Shown: piece after piece, positions 16,286-23,359 of the stretch
Layout: each line of letters starts with the position of its first letter
Numbering within the stretch: position 1 is the stretch's first letter
From: Planctomycetota bacterium
Lineage (GTDB): Bacteria; Planctomycetota; Planctomycetia; Pirellulales; Pirellulaceae
Assembly (NCBI GenBank): GCA_026692885.1
Contig: JAPLNJ010000274.1
Span: 1 to 24,329 of the forward strand
Direction: 5' to 3'
Length of the DNA: 24,329 nucleotides
Notes under the pieces: generated by a model
The model's database searches: none
Seen by the model: the letters and a program-made list of their open reading frames with translations, nothing else
Told to the model about the DNA's origin: nothing
Program-made: the position numbers and the translations under genes

Positions 16286-17038
16286 CTATTCCGCTTCAGA
16301 CTCAGTCATTATCCACGTCCTGGCGAATGGCTCCCAGCCCATGCGCAACTTGCTGTAGTTGAAAAGGAGGTATGATCGCATAGTACTAAATGCGGTGGCT
16401 CCATTGGGGTGGATTAAAAACACTAAGTATTCCTGCTGGCGTCGCGTATCTACGTTCGTCAGGAACTCACGAAGATCAGAGCTCAAATCGACCCGCAACC
16501 GAGTACCGACCTCCTGCTGCACTTGAATCGCTGGGAAGTGCTGTTTGGACGGATGCACTGTATAGCCGTCGGCTCTTACTTCGACAAAGATCGGCTTCAA
16601 ACGAATCTCTTGGCCATCCAACGGGACCATGGTAATCGGATCGGGCGCTCCTGCTTCGCGCCCCGCGCCGCCGATACGTTCTCCTTCCGAATCCTTTAAA
16701 GACTCCAACAGTGCTTGAAGCTCTTTGAACTTGAGCCGTAGCGAGGCCATGCGACTCTTGCGTTCGTCGAATGACTGGCTAAGCTGAGTCACTTCTTCTT
16801 CTAGCTGCCGATAACGCTCGTTGTCGATGCCGTCGCTGGGTGCGTCTTGAGAGCCTGGTTGCCTGGAGGCGGCGCCTGCGGACAGCTTCTTGTAACCCTG
16901 CTCTGCCCTTGCGACCACGCGTGTGTTTAGGATCATGATTCCCAACACCACCATGACGGCTATGACGGTGCAGAGCACGCTGAGAAAGGGAAACAGGGAA
17001 ACATCGAGTTTTTCGCGACGCGCGGGCATAGCGTTCAT
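16286..17038 (-). CDS. ExbD/MotB-like subunit lacking the membrane aspartate
   Basis: The protein has one membrane helix (residues 14-37) in the ExbD position: VSLFPFLSVLCTVIAVMVVL against the family pattern V.LTPLIDVV..LL. The aspartate that carries protons in ExbD, TolR and MotB is Ser20 here. Residues 71-116 are a coiled coil (YRQLEEEVTQLSQSFDERKS). Residues 147-247 are a periplasmic domain (PIFVEVRADGYTV, YLVFLIHPNGATAF, LRMGWEPF) shared with the protein at 15097. The ATG at 17038 touches a GGGGG run; the next ATG at 17029 has that run at normal distance and is the likelier start. It follows the channel gene after 111 bases and probably forms the stator with it, together with the 106-residue anchor. 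Confidence 0.75.
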   Translation of the reverse strand: MNAMPARREKLDVSLFPFLSVLCTVIAVMVVLGIMILNTRVVARAEQGYKKLSAGAASRQPGSQDAPSDGIDNERYRQLEEEVTQLSQSFDERKSRMASLRLKFKELQALLESLKDSEGERIGGAGREAGAPDPITMVPLDGQEIRLKPIFVEVRADGYTVHPSKQHFPAIQVQQEVGTRLRVDLSSDLREFLTNVDTRRQQEYLVFLIHPNGATAFSTMRSYLLFNYSKLRMGWEPFARTWIMTESEAE

Positions 17039-17149
17039 CCCCCGAGGAACGCCAAGACGCCATTGGCGGACGTTCTCGCAAGTCGGTGAACCGTAATGTC
17101 GGAAGTACTTAGGTGGTTATTTCAGATTAACGGAACGATATTCGTGGAA

Positions 17150-18724
17150 CTAACGACCTCTCTTCCAGAAGGCAAACCAACCTCTGTTCGATGGCGTTTG
17201 GACCTCGCTGCGCCCGGCGTGGCCGTCGGAGAGGATTTGTAGCAATCGATCGGAGCTTGCTGCGTTTGCCTCACGAAGCTGATCCAGAGATACCGTCAGG
17301 GCTTGCCAGCGGTCCGGGCATTTCTGGATCAGCTCGGCAAGCCTTTGGGAGTTGTCGCGAAGCAAATCTTGCAGCCTGGTAGTGGCCTCCAGCAAGCGTT
17401 GGTGGTCCCCAGCGATGCGATCGGCCACCTGATGCCATGACTCGAAGCTGGCGGTCACGGAGCGGGCACCCTCGGCGAAGGCAGTAGTCACGTCGCCCAT
17501 TAACCGGGCCTGAGAACCATTGGATTCAGCAAGTCGTTTTTGGATTCCCTCCATGTGCTCTTCGAGCCGGCGTCCGATAACGTCGCCCAGTTCGCCCACC
17601 TGCGACTGCCACTTCACCAGCCAGCGTTGATGTTCCTGGAAGGCGGGTTCGAGCACGCTTGCGAGTTCGGGCGTCAGCGGCGACTGGTGGCCTTCATCAG
17701 ACATGCGTCGCACGATCGAGTGGTACAGGAAAACCTCGATTCGGTCGAGCATCGCGTACTCCGTCTTGCGGAGCATCTCGGTTGGAAACAGTAGGATGAT
17801 TGCACAGACAAGCCCGAGGAACGTCGTGTCGAAGGCGGTAGCCAAGCCCTGGGTAACCCCCCCCATGGCTTTGACGAGCTTGTCAGCAAGGTCCTGATCC
17901 CCGTCCCGGGATGTGTCCTTGCCTTCAACGTCGGGTGAGGCCCCGCCGGAGGAACGAGCGGTCACGGAATCCGCCGCGGGAACGCTCTGGAACTGGGACG
18001 AGAGACTCGATACGGCATCACTGATTCCCGTCACCGTGCCGATGAACCCGAGGATCGGCACTAACCAAATAAACGCCTTTAGCAAGGTGTAACCGGATTC
18101 CACGGAAGAGGAGTCCACTTGATTAACCGACGACAAGTACGCTTGGACCTCCGGCACCTGGTTGCGGGCCCGAAAATGCTCCAAGGCACCGAGAATCCGC
18201 CGTCCGAGAATACTGCCGCGTGCCTTAGGCTGCATTCCCTCGACATGTTGGAGGAAGGTGCCCACATTACGCGGCGTGATCTGCATGTTGATGTCGTAGG
18301 GAATGAAATCCAGTTCGAGATCCGCGTAACTCGTTTGCTCCTTTACTGCGTAGAACTTCAAAGCGAGCGTAGCCAAGCCCCAACACGTTATGAAGGTGGA
18401 CAGGTATTGGCACGGGCCCCGGTCGATCATCAGCCGCCCCAGGTAGGCGTGATGCAACGGGAGGAAGACCAAGAGATATAGCCCCGCAGCCGCTATGGCG
18501 CCGATTAGTGCCGTGAGGGCCGGATTCGGGTCCGTCGTCGACAATTTACCATTATCCTGGTCCACCTTCGTCATGGCGACTCTGTCAAGCACGGCTGGAA
18601 CGACGACTCGCTTGTTGCAATTCGGGCACGGTCCCGCCTGACCGGCGTGCCTGGCGGGGACACGAATGGCTTTTGCGCAGTGCGGGCAAGTGAACTCGAC
18701 AGTCCGGGAAGTGGTCTGAGACAT
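17150..18724 (-). CDS. MotA/TolQ/ExbB-family proton channel protein with N-terminal zinc knuckle
   Basis: GAGGAG lies nine bases before ATG 18724. Residues 13-36 hold two CPxC pairs (CPHC, CPNC) in a zinc-knuckle module common on planctomycete proteins. Membrane helices lie at about 70-92, 107-127, 203-225 and 285-306. The third holds the family signature WLVPILGFIGTVTGISDAV; the fourth holds the polar AFDTTFLGLVCAI stretch, matching the threonines that line the ion path in TolQ and ExbB. A low-complexity insert (about 233-262) lies between them. Residues 340-505 are a long cytoplasmic helical tail (RRLEEHMEGIQKRLAE, LLEATTRLQDLLRDNSQRL). The family forms pentameric rings around two ExbD/MotB-type helices and converts ion flow into movement. 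It is first in an operon with two ExbD-like anchors, so a proton-driven envelope role is likely; the output is unknown. A ZorA-type role was considered but no Zorya effector genes follow. Confidence 0.85.
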   Translation of the reverse strand: MSQTTSRTVEFTCPHCAKAIRVPARHAGQAGPCPNCNKRVVVPAVLDRVAMTKVDQDNGKLSTTDPNPALTALIGAIAAAGLYLLVFLPLHHAYLGRLMIDRGPCQYLSTFITCWGLATLALKFYAVKEQTSYADLELDFIPYDINMQITPRNVGTFLQHVEGMQPKARGSILGRRILGALEHFRARNQVPEVQAYLSSVNQVDSSSVESGYTLLKAFIWLVPILGFIGTVTGISDAVSSLSSQFQSVPAADSVTARSSGGASPDVEGKDTSRDGDQDLADKLVKAMGGVTQGLATAFDTTFLGLVCAIILLFPTEMLRKTEYAMLDRIEVFLYHSIVRRMSDEGHQSPLTPELASVLEPAFQEHQRWLVKWQSQVGELGDVIGRRLEEHMEGIQKRLAESNGSQARLMGDVTTAFAEGARSVTASFESWHQVADRIAGDHQRLLEATTRLQDLLRDNSQRLAELIQKCPDRWQALTVSLDQLREANAASSDRLLQILSDGHAGRSEVQTPSNRGWFAFWKRGR

Positions 18725-18727
18725 GGC

Positions 18728-18897
18728 CTATTGCTCCTCGATTACGCAGCGAAACCCCTCACGTGATGAATTCTCGCCCCTCCAATGAGGAGCACGCGAA
18801 ACGGCGCGGCGGCGGGGATCGGCTCGGTCGCTTCGGAGTTGCGGTGATTGATACTCTGGCTCCCAATAGGAATAACGACTCAGGGATGACATGCGCG
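18728..18897 (-). pseudogene. Possible tail of a formylglycine-generating-enzyme-like (SUMF1) gene
   Basis: After the NQS sequence breaks off, the minus strand reads MSSLSRYSYWEPEYQSPQL, ending in REGFRCVIEEQ and a stop at 18728. The GFRCV ending is the usual C-terminus of FGE-sulfatase/SUMF1 domains, often preceded by an Arg-rich stretch as here. The fragment is only about 50 residues, without the RGGSW motif, so the match is weak. Its last codons supply the ribosome site of the channel gene. Confidence 0.3.
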
Positions 18898-19083
18898 CGC
18901 TCGAAAACAGTGCTGTCTGCCTTGGGCAAGGGCGAGCGGCTCGCTCCAATCGTCGGAGCCGGCGTGACGGATTTGGTAAGTGAAAGGTTGCTCGCTCTGA
19001 TTGTCGAGCAGAAGGACGTCCTCCGCCCGCGTGACGCTCGTCAGGCCGACCGCGACGATGAACCAGTAGAAGACACGTTTCAT
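18880..19083 (-). CDS. Truncated secreted NQS-domain protein
   Basis: GGGGAGGGC precedes ATG 19083. Residues 1-20 are a signal peptide (YWFIVAVGLTSVTRA). The NQS domain starts normally (VLLLDNQSEQPFTYQIRH, GSDDWSEPLALAQGRQH) but breaks off after HCFRA, half way, and stops at 18880 as a 67-residue protein. The DNA is nearly the same as the gene at 5759: 51 bases (19015-19065) are identical to 5777-5827, and the upstream region is conserved too. It is a recent duplicate cut by recombination. The remaining half domain probably cannot fold. It lies directly upstream of the proton-channel operon on the same strand, so its promoter may drive the operon. Confidence 0.65.
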   Translation of the reverse strand: MKRVFYWFIVAVGLTSVTRAEDVLLLDNQSEQPFTYQIRHAGSDDWSEPLALAQGRQHCFRARACHP

Positions 19084-19269
19084 GATGGATGCCCTCCCCA
19101 CGGTGGCCGGCATTGCGTACCCGCCACAAAACCACGCCGAACATTGGACCATCTTGATAATTTTCCCGCTAATCAACTAGAGCTGTCAATAACCCGCGGA
19201 ATCAATTCGGGAAGTTACGCCGACCCGGCATGCGGCCCGATATCGAACACCAAGTGCGAAATAATTGGA
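19084..19269 (-). promoter_or_regulatory. Conserved upstream region of the truncated NQS gene
   Basis: Reverse-strand counterpart of 5573-5758. It holds TTGACA at 19189-19184, 100 bases before the ATG, and the distal block near 19236-19269 (TCGCACTTGGTGTTCGATAT). Between them the copies match only in part (GTTGA, GCGGGA, TTCGG). As this region lies upstream of the five-gene operon, it is the best visible candidate for the operon promoter. Confidence 0.45.
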
Positions 19270-20355
19270 AGAATCTCGCCCTTCCACGGCGTTTCACGCC
19301 GCTTGAACCCGAGTTCTCCCGGCGTTATGGCAGGCAATCGCGTATGGATGACTCAGACCGTGGGGGTTTAGGCAACTGGACCGCTCTGCTACGTACGCAC
19401 TTCAATGGCATTGCGGCGCCGTAAGCACCCGCTCAGGTATGGCTTCCCAATATAAGAGCCACTTCGTTCCGTGATTTACGGCACGGAACGGATTTCTTGG
19501 CGGGAAAAATACATTAGCGGGTGCTTATCGGACGAACCACCGGACGCCGTGGGTGGCGGGAACCGTGGCGGCCGGCAATTTCTCGTGTGTGCCTTCGATC
19601 GTGGCTTGACCGAGCAACCAGCGCCCCTGCGGCGGATCGCCATGTCAGCGAAGCACTCCGGGTCGTCCGGGAACTGGTTCCAGGCGGCACGTAGGCGGCG
19701 TACGAAGCGGAGCTGGTTGGTCCGAGGAGCGAGCCATGGCGCAGACCATCGTGATCGTTTTCTGGCTGGCATTCGAAATCACATGCTACGAAACTCCGAA
19801 TCAAGACGCCAGCACGATTGCGTTCCCCGCTTCGATCCGTATAATCACGAATGAACCAGGTCCGAAGTGACCTGGAAAGCGGCTCCCTGAGAAGATCGCT
19901 TGGCTATGGTCGGATGACTAGGTGAAAAGCAATTCGGCGCTGCCGGGGACTCGTTAATAAGTAAGCCGACATGGTCGAACGCCTTCATGGTGTTCCACCG
20001 CGTCGGCTTCTTTTTTTTCTTGGCGACGAAGGCATTCGCAACTGCACAGAGCGAATCCGAGTAACCGTTCACACATTCTCCGCTTTGGAAATGGGGAATC
20101 AAGGGAGATGAGCGAGAAAGGGGCAAATCGCAAAGAGTAGGCCGTGGGCGGGCCTCAAGGGCCGGCTGGCCACAGGGATTGGCACGGCTCATCCGCGAGG
20201 AACTGGCTCACGGCCTGGTAGAGGAAAAGGAATACCGACCCGTCTTGTTCGGCACAGGCGGCGACCATCAGCGCTGGCCGCCTTCACCCCTCGTGCCTTG
20301 CATCACCCGCCGTTGTTCGCCACCCCAGACTTTTCGTCACAATGGGAGGTGACAC
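19270..20355. other. Long region without a convincing gene
   Basis: Frames here lack recognisable domains and normal codon bias. It contains the MITE-like element (19422-19527), a small hairpin at 19856-19875 (CCAGGTC/GACCTGG), and near 20163-20292 (+) a short gene-like stretch (GLARLIREELAHGLVEEKEY, then RPVLFGTGGDHQRW) without a start. The last may be a gene remnant whose family I do not recognise; its frame ends at 20352 in the ribosome site of the next gene. Confidence 0.45.
19422..19527. mobile_element. MITE-like element with 12-bp terminal inverted repeats
   Basis: TAAGCACCCGCT (19422-19433) and AGCGGGTGCTTA (19516-19527) are exact inverted repeats bounding 106 bases. Inside is a second strong hairpin, CGTTCCGTG (19465-19473) with CACGGAACG (19482-19490). 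It has no coding capacity. The size, terminal repeats and inner palindrome fit a non-autonomous miniature element; no clear target duplication is seen, so an RNA structure or regulatory palindrome remains possible. Confidence 0.5.
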
Positions 20356-23328
20356 ATGGCAGCCCCGGCCCACCAATGCAGCGTACGAAAACAGCGATTC
20401 GATCATCATCGCCACCAACGTCAGCGACAACTCCTGTTCGAGCGTTTGGAGGCCAGACGCGTCCTGTCTGGTCTTACCGAAACGAGTTTCGGCAACTTGG
20501 CAGTTGACCCCGGGGTGCCTACGGCCACGGGCCCACCGGTGGTCGAAATCGCCAAGCACGTCTCGTCCGAACTGCTTGGAGTCGGTGCCGTCACGGCCAG
20601 TTCGTCCGCATCGCAGTTGGCCGCCGTGACCGTTCGGCTGATCGCGTCCGCGGCACTTACAGACAGCGGACACTCCGATCTGTCGAATCTCTACACCAAG
20701 CCGCTGACGCAATCGGGGTTGACGCCAGACCAAACGCTTGCACTATCGCTCGCGCAGGGCGGAATCAGCTCCGCTATGTTCGCCCCTAAATCGGCCGCAC
20801 CAGGTTCCGTCCAGGTTGTGACCCCCTTCGGACCAACAACACTTGATGAAATGCAGGGCCTGGGCAGCAGTGGTAACGCCTCAACGGCCGCCCCCAGATC
20901 GGCCGCCCCGGTGCTCATCACCCCACCTCCGGTCTCCGGTTCTACCGGGACTGCTTCGGCCAATCCGAACTGGGCCATTTCGACCGACTTGGCCGCACGG
21001 CTCGGATTGACCCTGCCGCCTGCTGACGTGTCTGTCGCCGCTGGATCCTTGTCGCCGAGTTCCGCGCTTGCAGTGCAGGAATCCGGGGACGCGGCCACGC
21101 CGATCAATGTTGTTCACGTAGGGTGGCTGGATTCGCCTGCAGAAACGCCTGGCGGAGCCCTACTGTCGGCACCCGCAGTCGACGACTTGTCGTCGCCGCT
21201 GACCGAGACGGAACCCATCCTGCCAGGCCCACTGGCCGACACGGTCCTGCAGACGGTCGGCTTCGAGCCCATCGACGGGTTCTCCACGGGGTTCATCGGT
21301 ACGCAGGGCGGGTGGTCAACCTTCAGCAACACCACCACGGAGCCGGTGATTTCCTCCGTCCATCCCAGCACCGGCAGCCAGCATCTGCGCATTGCAGCAC
21401 ATGCGGGCTTGGCCCAGGACACACTGGTCGGGGCGTTCAGTCCCAGTCTTGGCAGGCAAGTTGCCGGCCATTGTGTCGTCTCCGTGGACGCGGCCGTCAG
21501 CGCCAGCGGCGGGGCCGATTACTACGTGGTCGCGCAGTCGAATTCGCAGGGCGAGTTGACCGCCGAATTGGATCTGTCGTACGACGGCCACATCTGGATC
21601 CGGGACAACACGGGCTCGGGCCTGCAGTGGTATGACTCGGGCGTAGCTTGGACGACCGGCGGCTACGAGACCGTGACTATCGACGTGGACGCCAGCGCCA
21701 ATACGATCAACTACTCCTACGGCGGCTCACGGATTTATACCGGAGTAGTCTGGGGCGCCACGTCCGTGGAACAGGTCATCCTGTTCGGTGACAACTGCAA
21801 TGCCGTGGACGTTGGGGACTTCGACAACGTGAGCATTCGCAGCCTCAGTCCGCCCCAGCCCGACCTTGTCAATGCGCGGCTTGGCAACTGGAACGACTTC
21901 ATTCCCATCGATGTCACGCAGCACGCCGCTGCCGCCCCACACGCTTGCGATGGGCCCTACTACAGCAATCAGACGCTCCATTTCAACTGGCTCTCGTGGA
22001 ACCCGGGCATCGGGCCGGCGTGCAACTACACGATCGTCGCCCAGGTCACGGGACAGGGTGGGGGCACGTACCAATGGACGGACCTCAACAGTGTCGCCAA
22101 CGCGTCGACGGATTTGACTAACGACCAGTCCGTCGAGCCCCTGGTGGCTGGCGCGCACACCTTCCGGATCTGGCTGGATTACGGCGACATGGTTGCCGAG
22201 GCGGACGAGTTGAGCAACTACTACGAGCGGACGATCACCGTGTTGCCGGCCGGCGCACTGAACCAGGGACTGGCCGCAGCCCTGATCATTACCGGCCCTG
22301 GCGGAGTCTTGGCCGCCAACGACGCCGCCATCTCCGGCATTCGTGATGCGGCGGTGGTCAGCGTGACGGTGCCCACGACCGGCCGCTACCTGTTCAAAGT
22401 CGGCAGCCAGAACTTGAACACGGGCAGCTACACCTTGGAGGCCGGGATCTACGACGCCTCCGTGCCCACCGAGACCGGTGATACCACCAACCTCGACCCG
22501 CTGCGTGCGGCCAACGGCAACGTGGCCGTGCTGCGCTACGGCGATGGCATCGGCCAGCAGGATCTGTACACCATCACGCTGAACGCGGGCGAAGCGGTAA
22601 ACATCGCTGGTTCCACGCCGAGCGGGTTCTACTTCCCGCAAGTACTGGTGACAGGTCCCGGCGGATTCGATCCCGGACTGCCATCCCCCGGGCCGAATTT
22701 CGACACGGTTCAGATGTTCACAGCACCGACCACCGGCACGTACACGATCACGGTCGCGTACCCCCTTTCCTCCAATCACGTGGACGTGGTCTCCATCGGC
22801 AGCTACGTGGTCACGATCTCGCTGTCGGATACGGCCGCTAACGACAGCCTGGCCGACGCCCGGCCGATCTCCACCTTCGATTACCGGCAGCCGACGCCGG
22901 CGACAAGTTGGTATTACGGGGCAACCGGCAATGAGGGCATGTGGCGGGGCACGATCGCTCCGGCGGGTGAGGCCCACTACTTCGGCCGCGGCCACCTGGC
23001 CGCCGGGCAATTGATCCGCGTAGCTGTGCAGCGGGAAGGCGCGAGCGAAGTATTCCCCCTGATGGTCCTAGCCAACAGCAGCGGCCAGATCATCACTGGC
23101 GGCAATCCGTTTCGCAGCCCGGGTCTGGAGGGGTTCGCGTTCTTTGAAACCATCGTCAGCCAGGCCGACGATTACTACGCGGTCGTGTTCGGCGACGCGA
23201 CGGTCGCGGGTGGGACGACGGACTCCGGCGGCGCCTACGACCTGTTCTACGCCGATTTTAGAAGCACCGAGGATGTCTACGAGCAGAACGATTCCAAGGC
23301 CCAGGTCGACGCCGCGACGGCCGTATGA
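20356..23328 (+). CDS. Large planctomycete exported beta-domain protein, C-terminus cut short
   Basis: GGGAGGTGA lies five bases before ATG 20356. Residues 28-39 (FERLEARRVLSG) are the planctomycete export motif after a His/Arg-rich leader. Residues about 40-300 are Ala/Ser/Pro-rich with no fold I recognise. Residues 302-497 resemble a LamG/concanavalin-type lectin domain (GFEPIDGFSTGFIGTQGGW, WIRDNTGSGLQWYDSG, GDFDNVSI). Residues 500-633 look like a CARDB adhesion domain (TLHFNWLSWNPG, AHTFRIWLDYGDMVAEADEL). The rest holds PPC-like beta modules (TGRYLFKVGSQNLNTGSYTL, TTGTYTITVAYPL). The end, DVYEQNDSKAQVDAATAV, is the opening of another PPC domain, followed at once by a stop, so the protein seems truncated. 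Likely a cell-surface or extracellular binding protein; no protease or hydrolase motif is visible. Confidence 0.8.
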   Translation: MAAPAHQCSVRKQRFDHHRHQRQRQLLFERLEARRVLSGLTETSFGNLAVDPGVPTATGPPVVEIAKHVSSELLGVGAVTASSSASQLAAVTVRLIASAALTDSGHSDLSNLYTKPLTQSGLTPDQTLALSLAQGGISSAMFAPKSAAPGSVQVVTPFGPTTLDEMQGLGSSGNASTAAPRSAAPVLITPPPVSGSTGTASANPNWAISTDLAARLGLTLPPADVSVAAGSLSPSSALAVQESGDAATPINVVHVGWLDSPAETPGGALLSAPAVDDLSSPLTETEPILPGPLADTVLQTVGFEPIDGFSTGFIGTQGGWSTFSNTTTEPVISSVHPSTGSQHLRIAAHAGLAQDTLVGAFSPSLGRQVAGHCVVSVDAAVSASGGADYYVVAQSNSQGELTAELDLSYDGHIWIRDNTGSGLQWYDSGVAWTTGGYETVTIDVDASANTINYSYGGSRIYTGVVWGATSVEQVILFGDNCNAVDVGDFDNVSIRSLSPPQPDLVNARLGNWNDFIPIDVTQHAAAAPHACDGPYYSNQTLHFNWLSWNPGIGPACNYTIVAQVTGQGGGTYQWTDLNSVANASTDLTNDQSVEPLVAGAHTFRIWLDYGDMVAEADELSNYYERTITVLPAGALNQGLAAALIITGPGGVLAANDAAISGIRDAAVVSVTVPTTGRYLFKVGSQNLNTGSYTLEAGIYDASVPTETGDTTNLDPLRAANGNVAVLRYGDGIGQQDLYTITLNAGEAVNIAGSTPSGFYFPQVLVTGPGGFDPGLPSPGPNFDTVQMFTAPTTGTYTITVAYPLSSNHVDVVSIGSYVVTISLSDTAANDSLADARPISTFDYRQPTPATSWYYGATGNEGMWRGTIAPAGEAHYFGRGHLAAGQLIRVAVQREGASEVFPLMVLANSSGQIITGGNPFRSPGLEGFAFFETIVSQADDYYAVVFGDATVAGGTTDSGGAYDLFYADFRSTEDVYEQNDSKAQVDAATAV

Positions 23329-23359
23329 CAGTTCGATTCAAAGACAAGGGGACACAATC

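Noticed and set aside
17150..18724. Zorya (ZorAB) anti-phage system
   Set aside because: The channel has a long helical tail like ZorA, but no ZorC/D/E-type gene or OmpA-like domain on the ExbD-like subunits is present; the operon continues with YbjN/NQS proteins.
19471..19854. Plus-strand frame of 127 codons after the MITE-like element
   Set aside because: It starts inside the element, has no ribosome site or domain, and is Arg/Gly-rich; competing minus frames are equally open.
21727..23010. Long antisense frame (427 codons) opposite the lectin/PPC-like protein gene
   Set aside because: The plus frame has a ribosome site, export motif and recognisable domains. The antisense protein is Val/Gly/Arg/His-rich without motifs, as expected from the mirror of a GC-rich gene.
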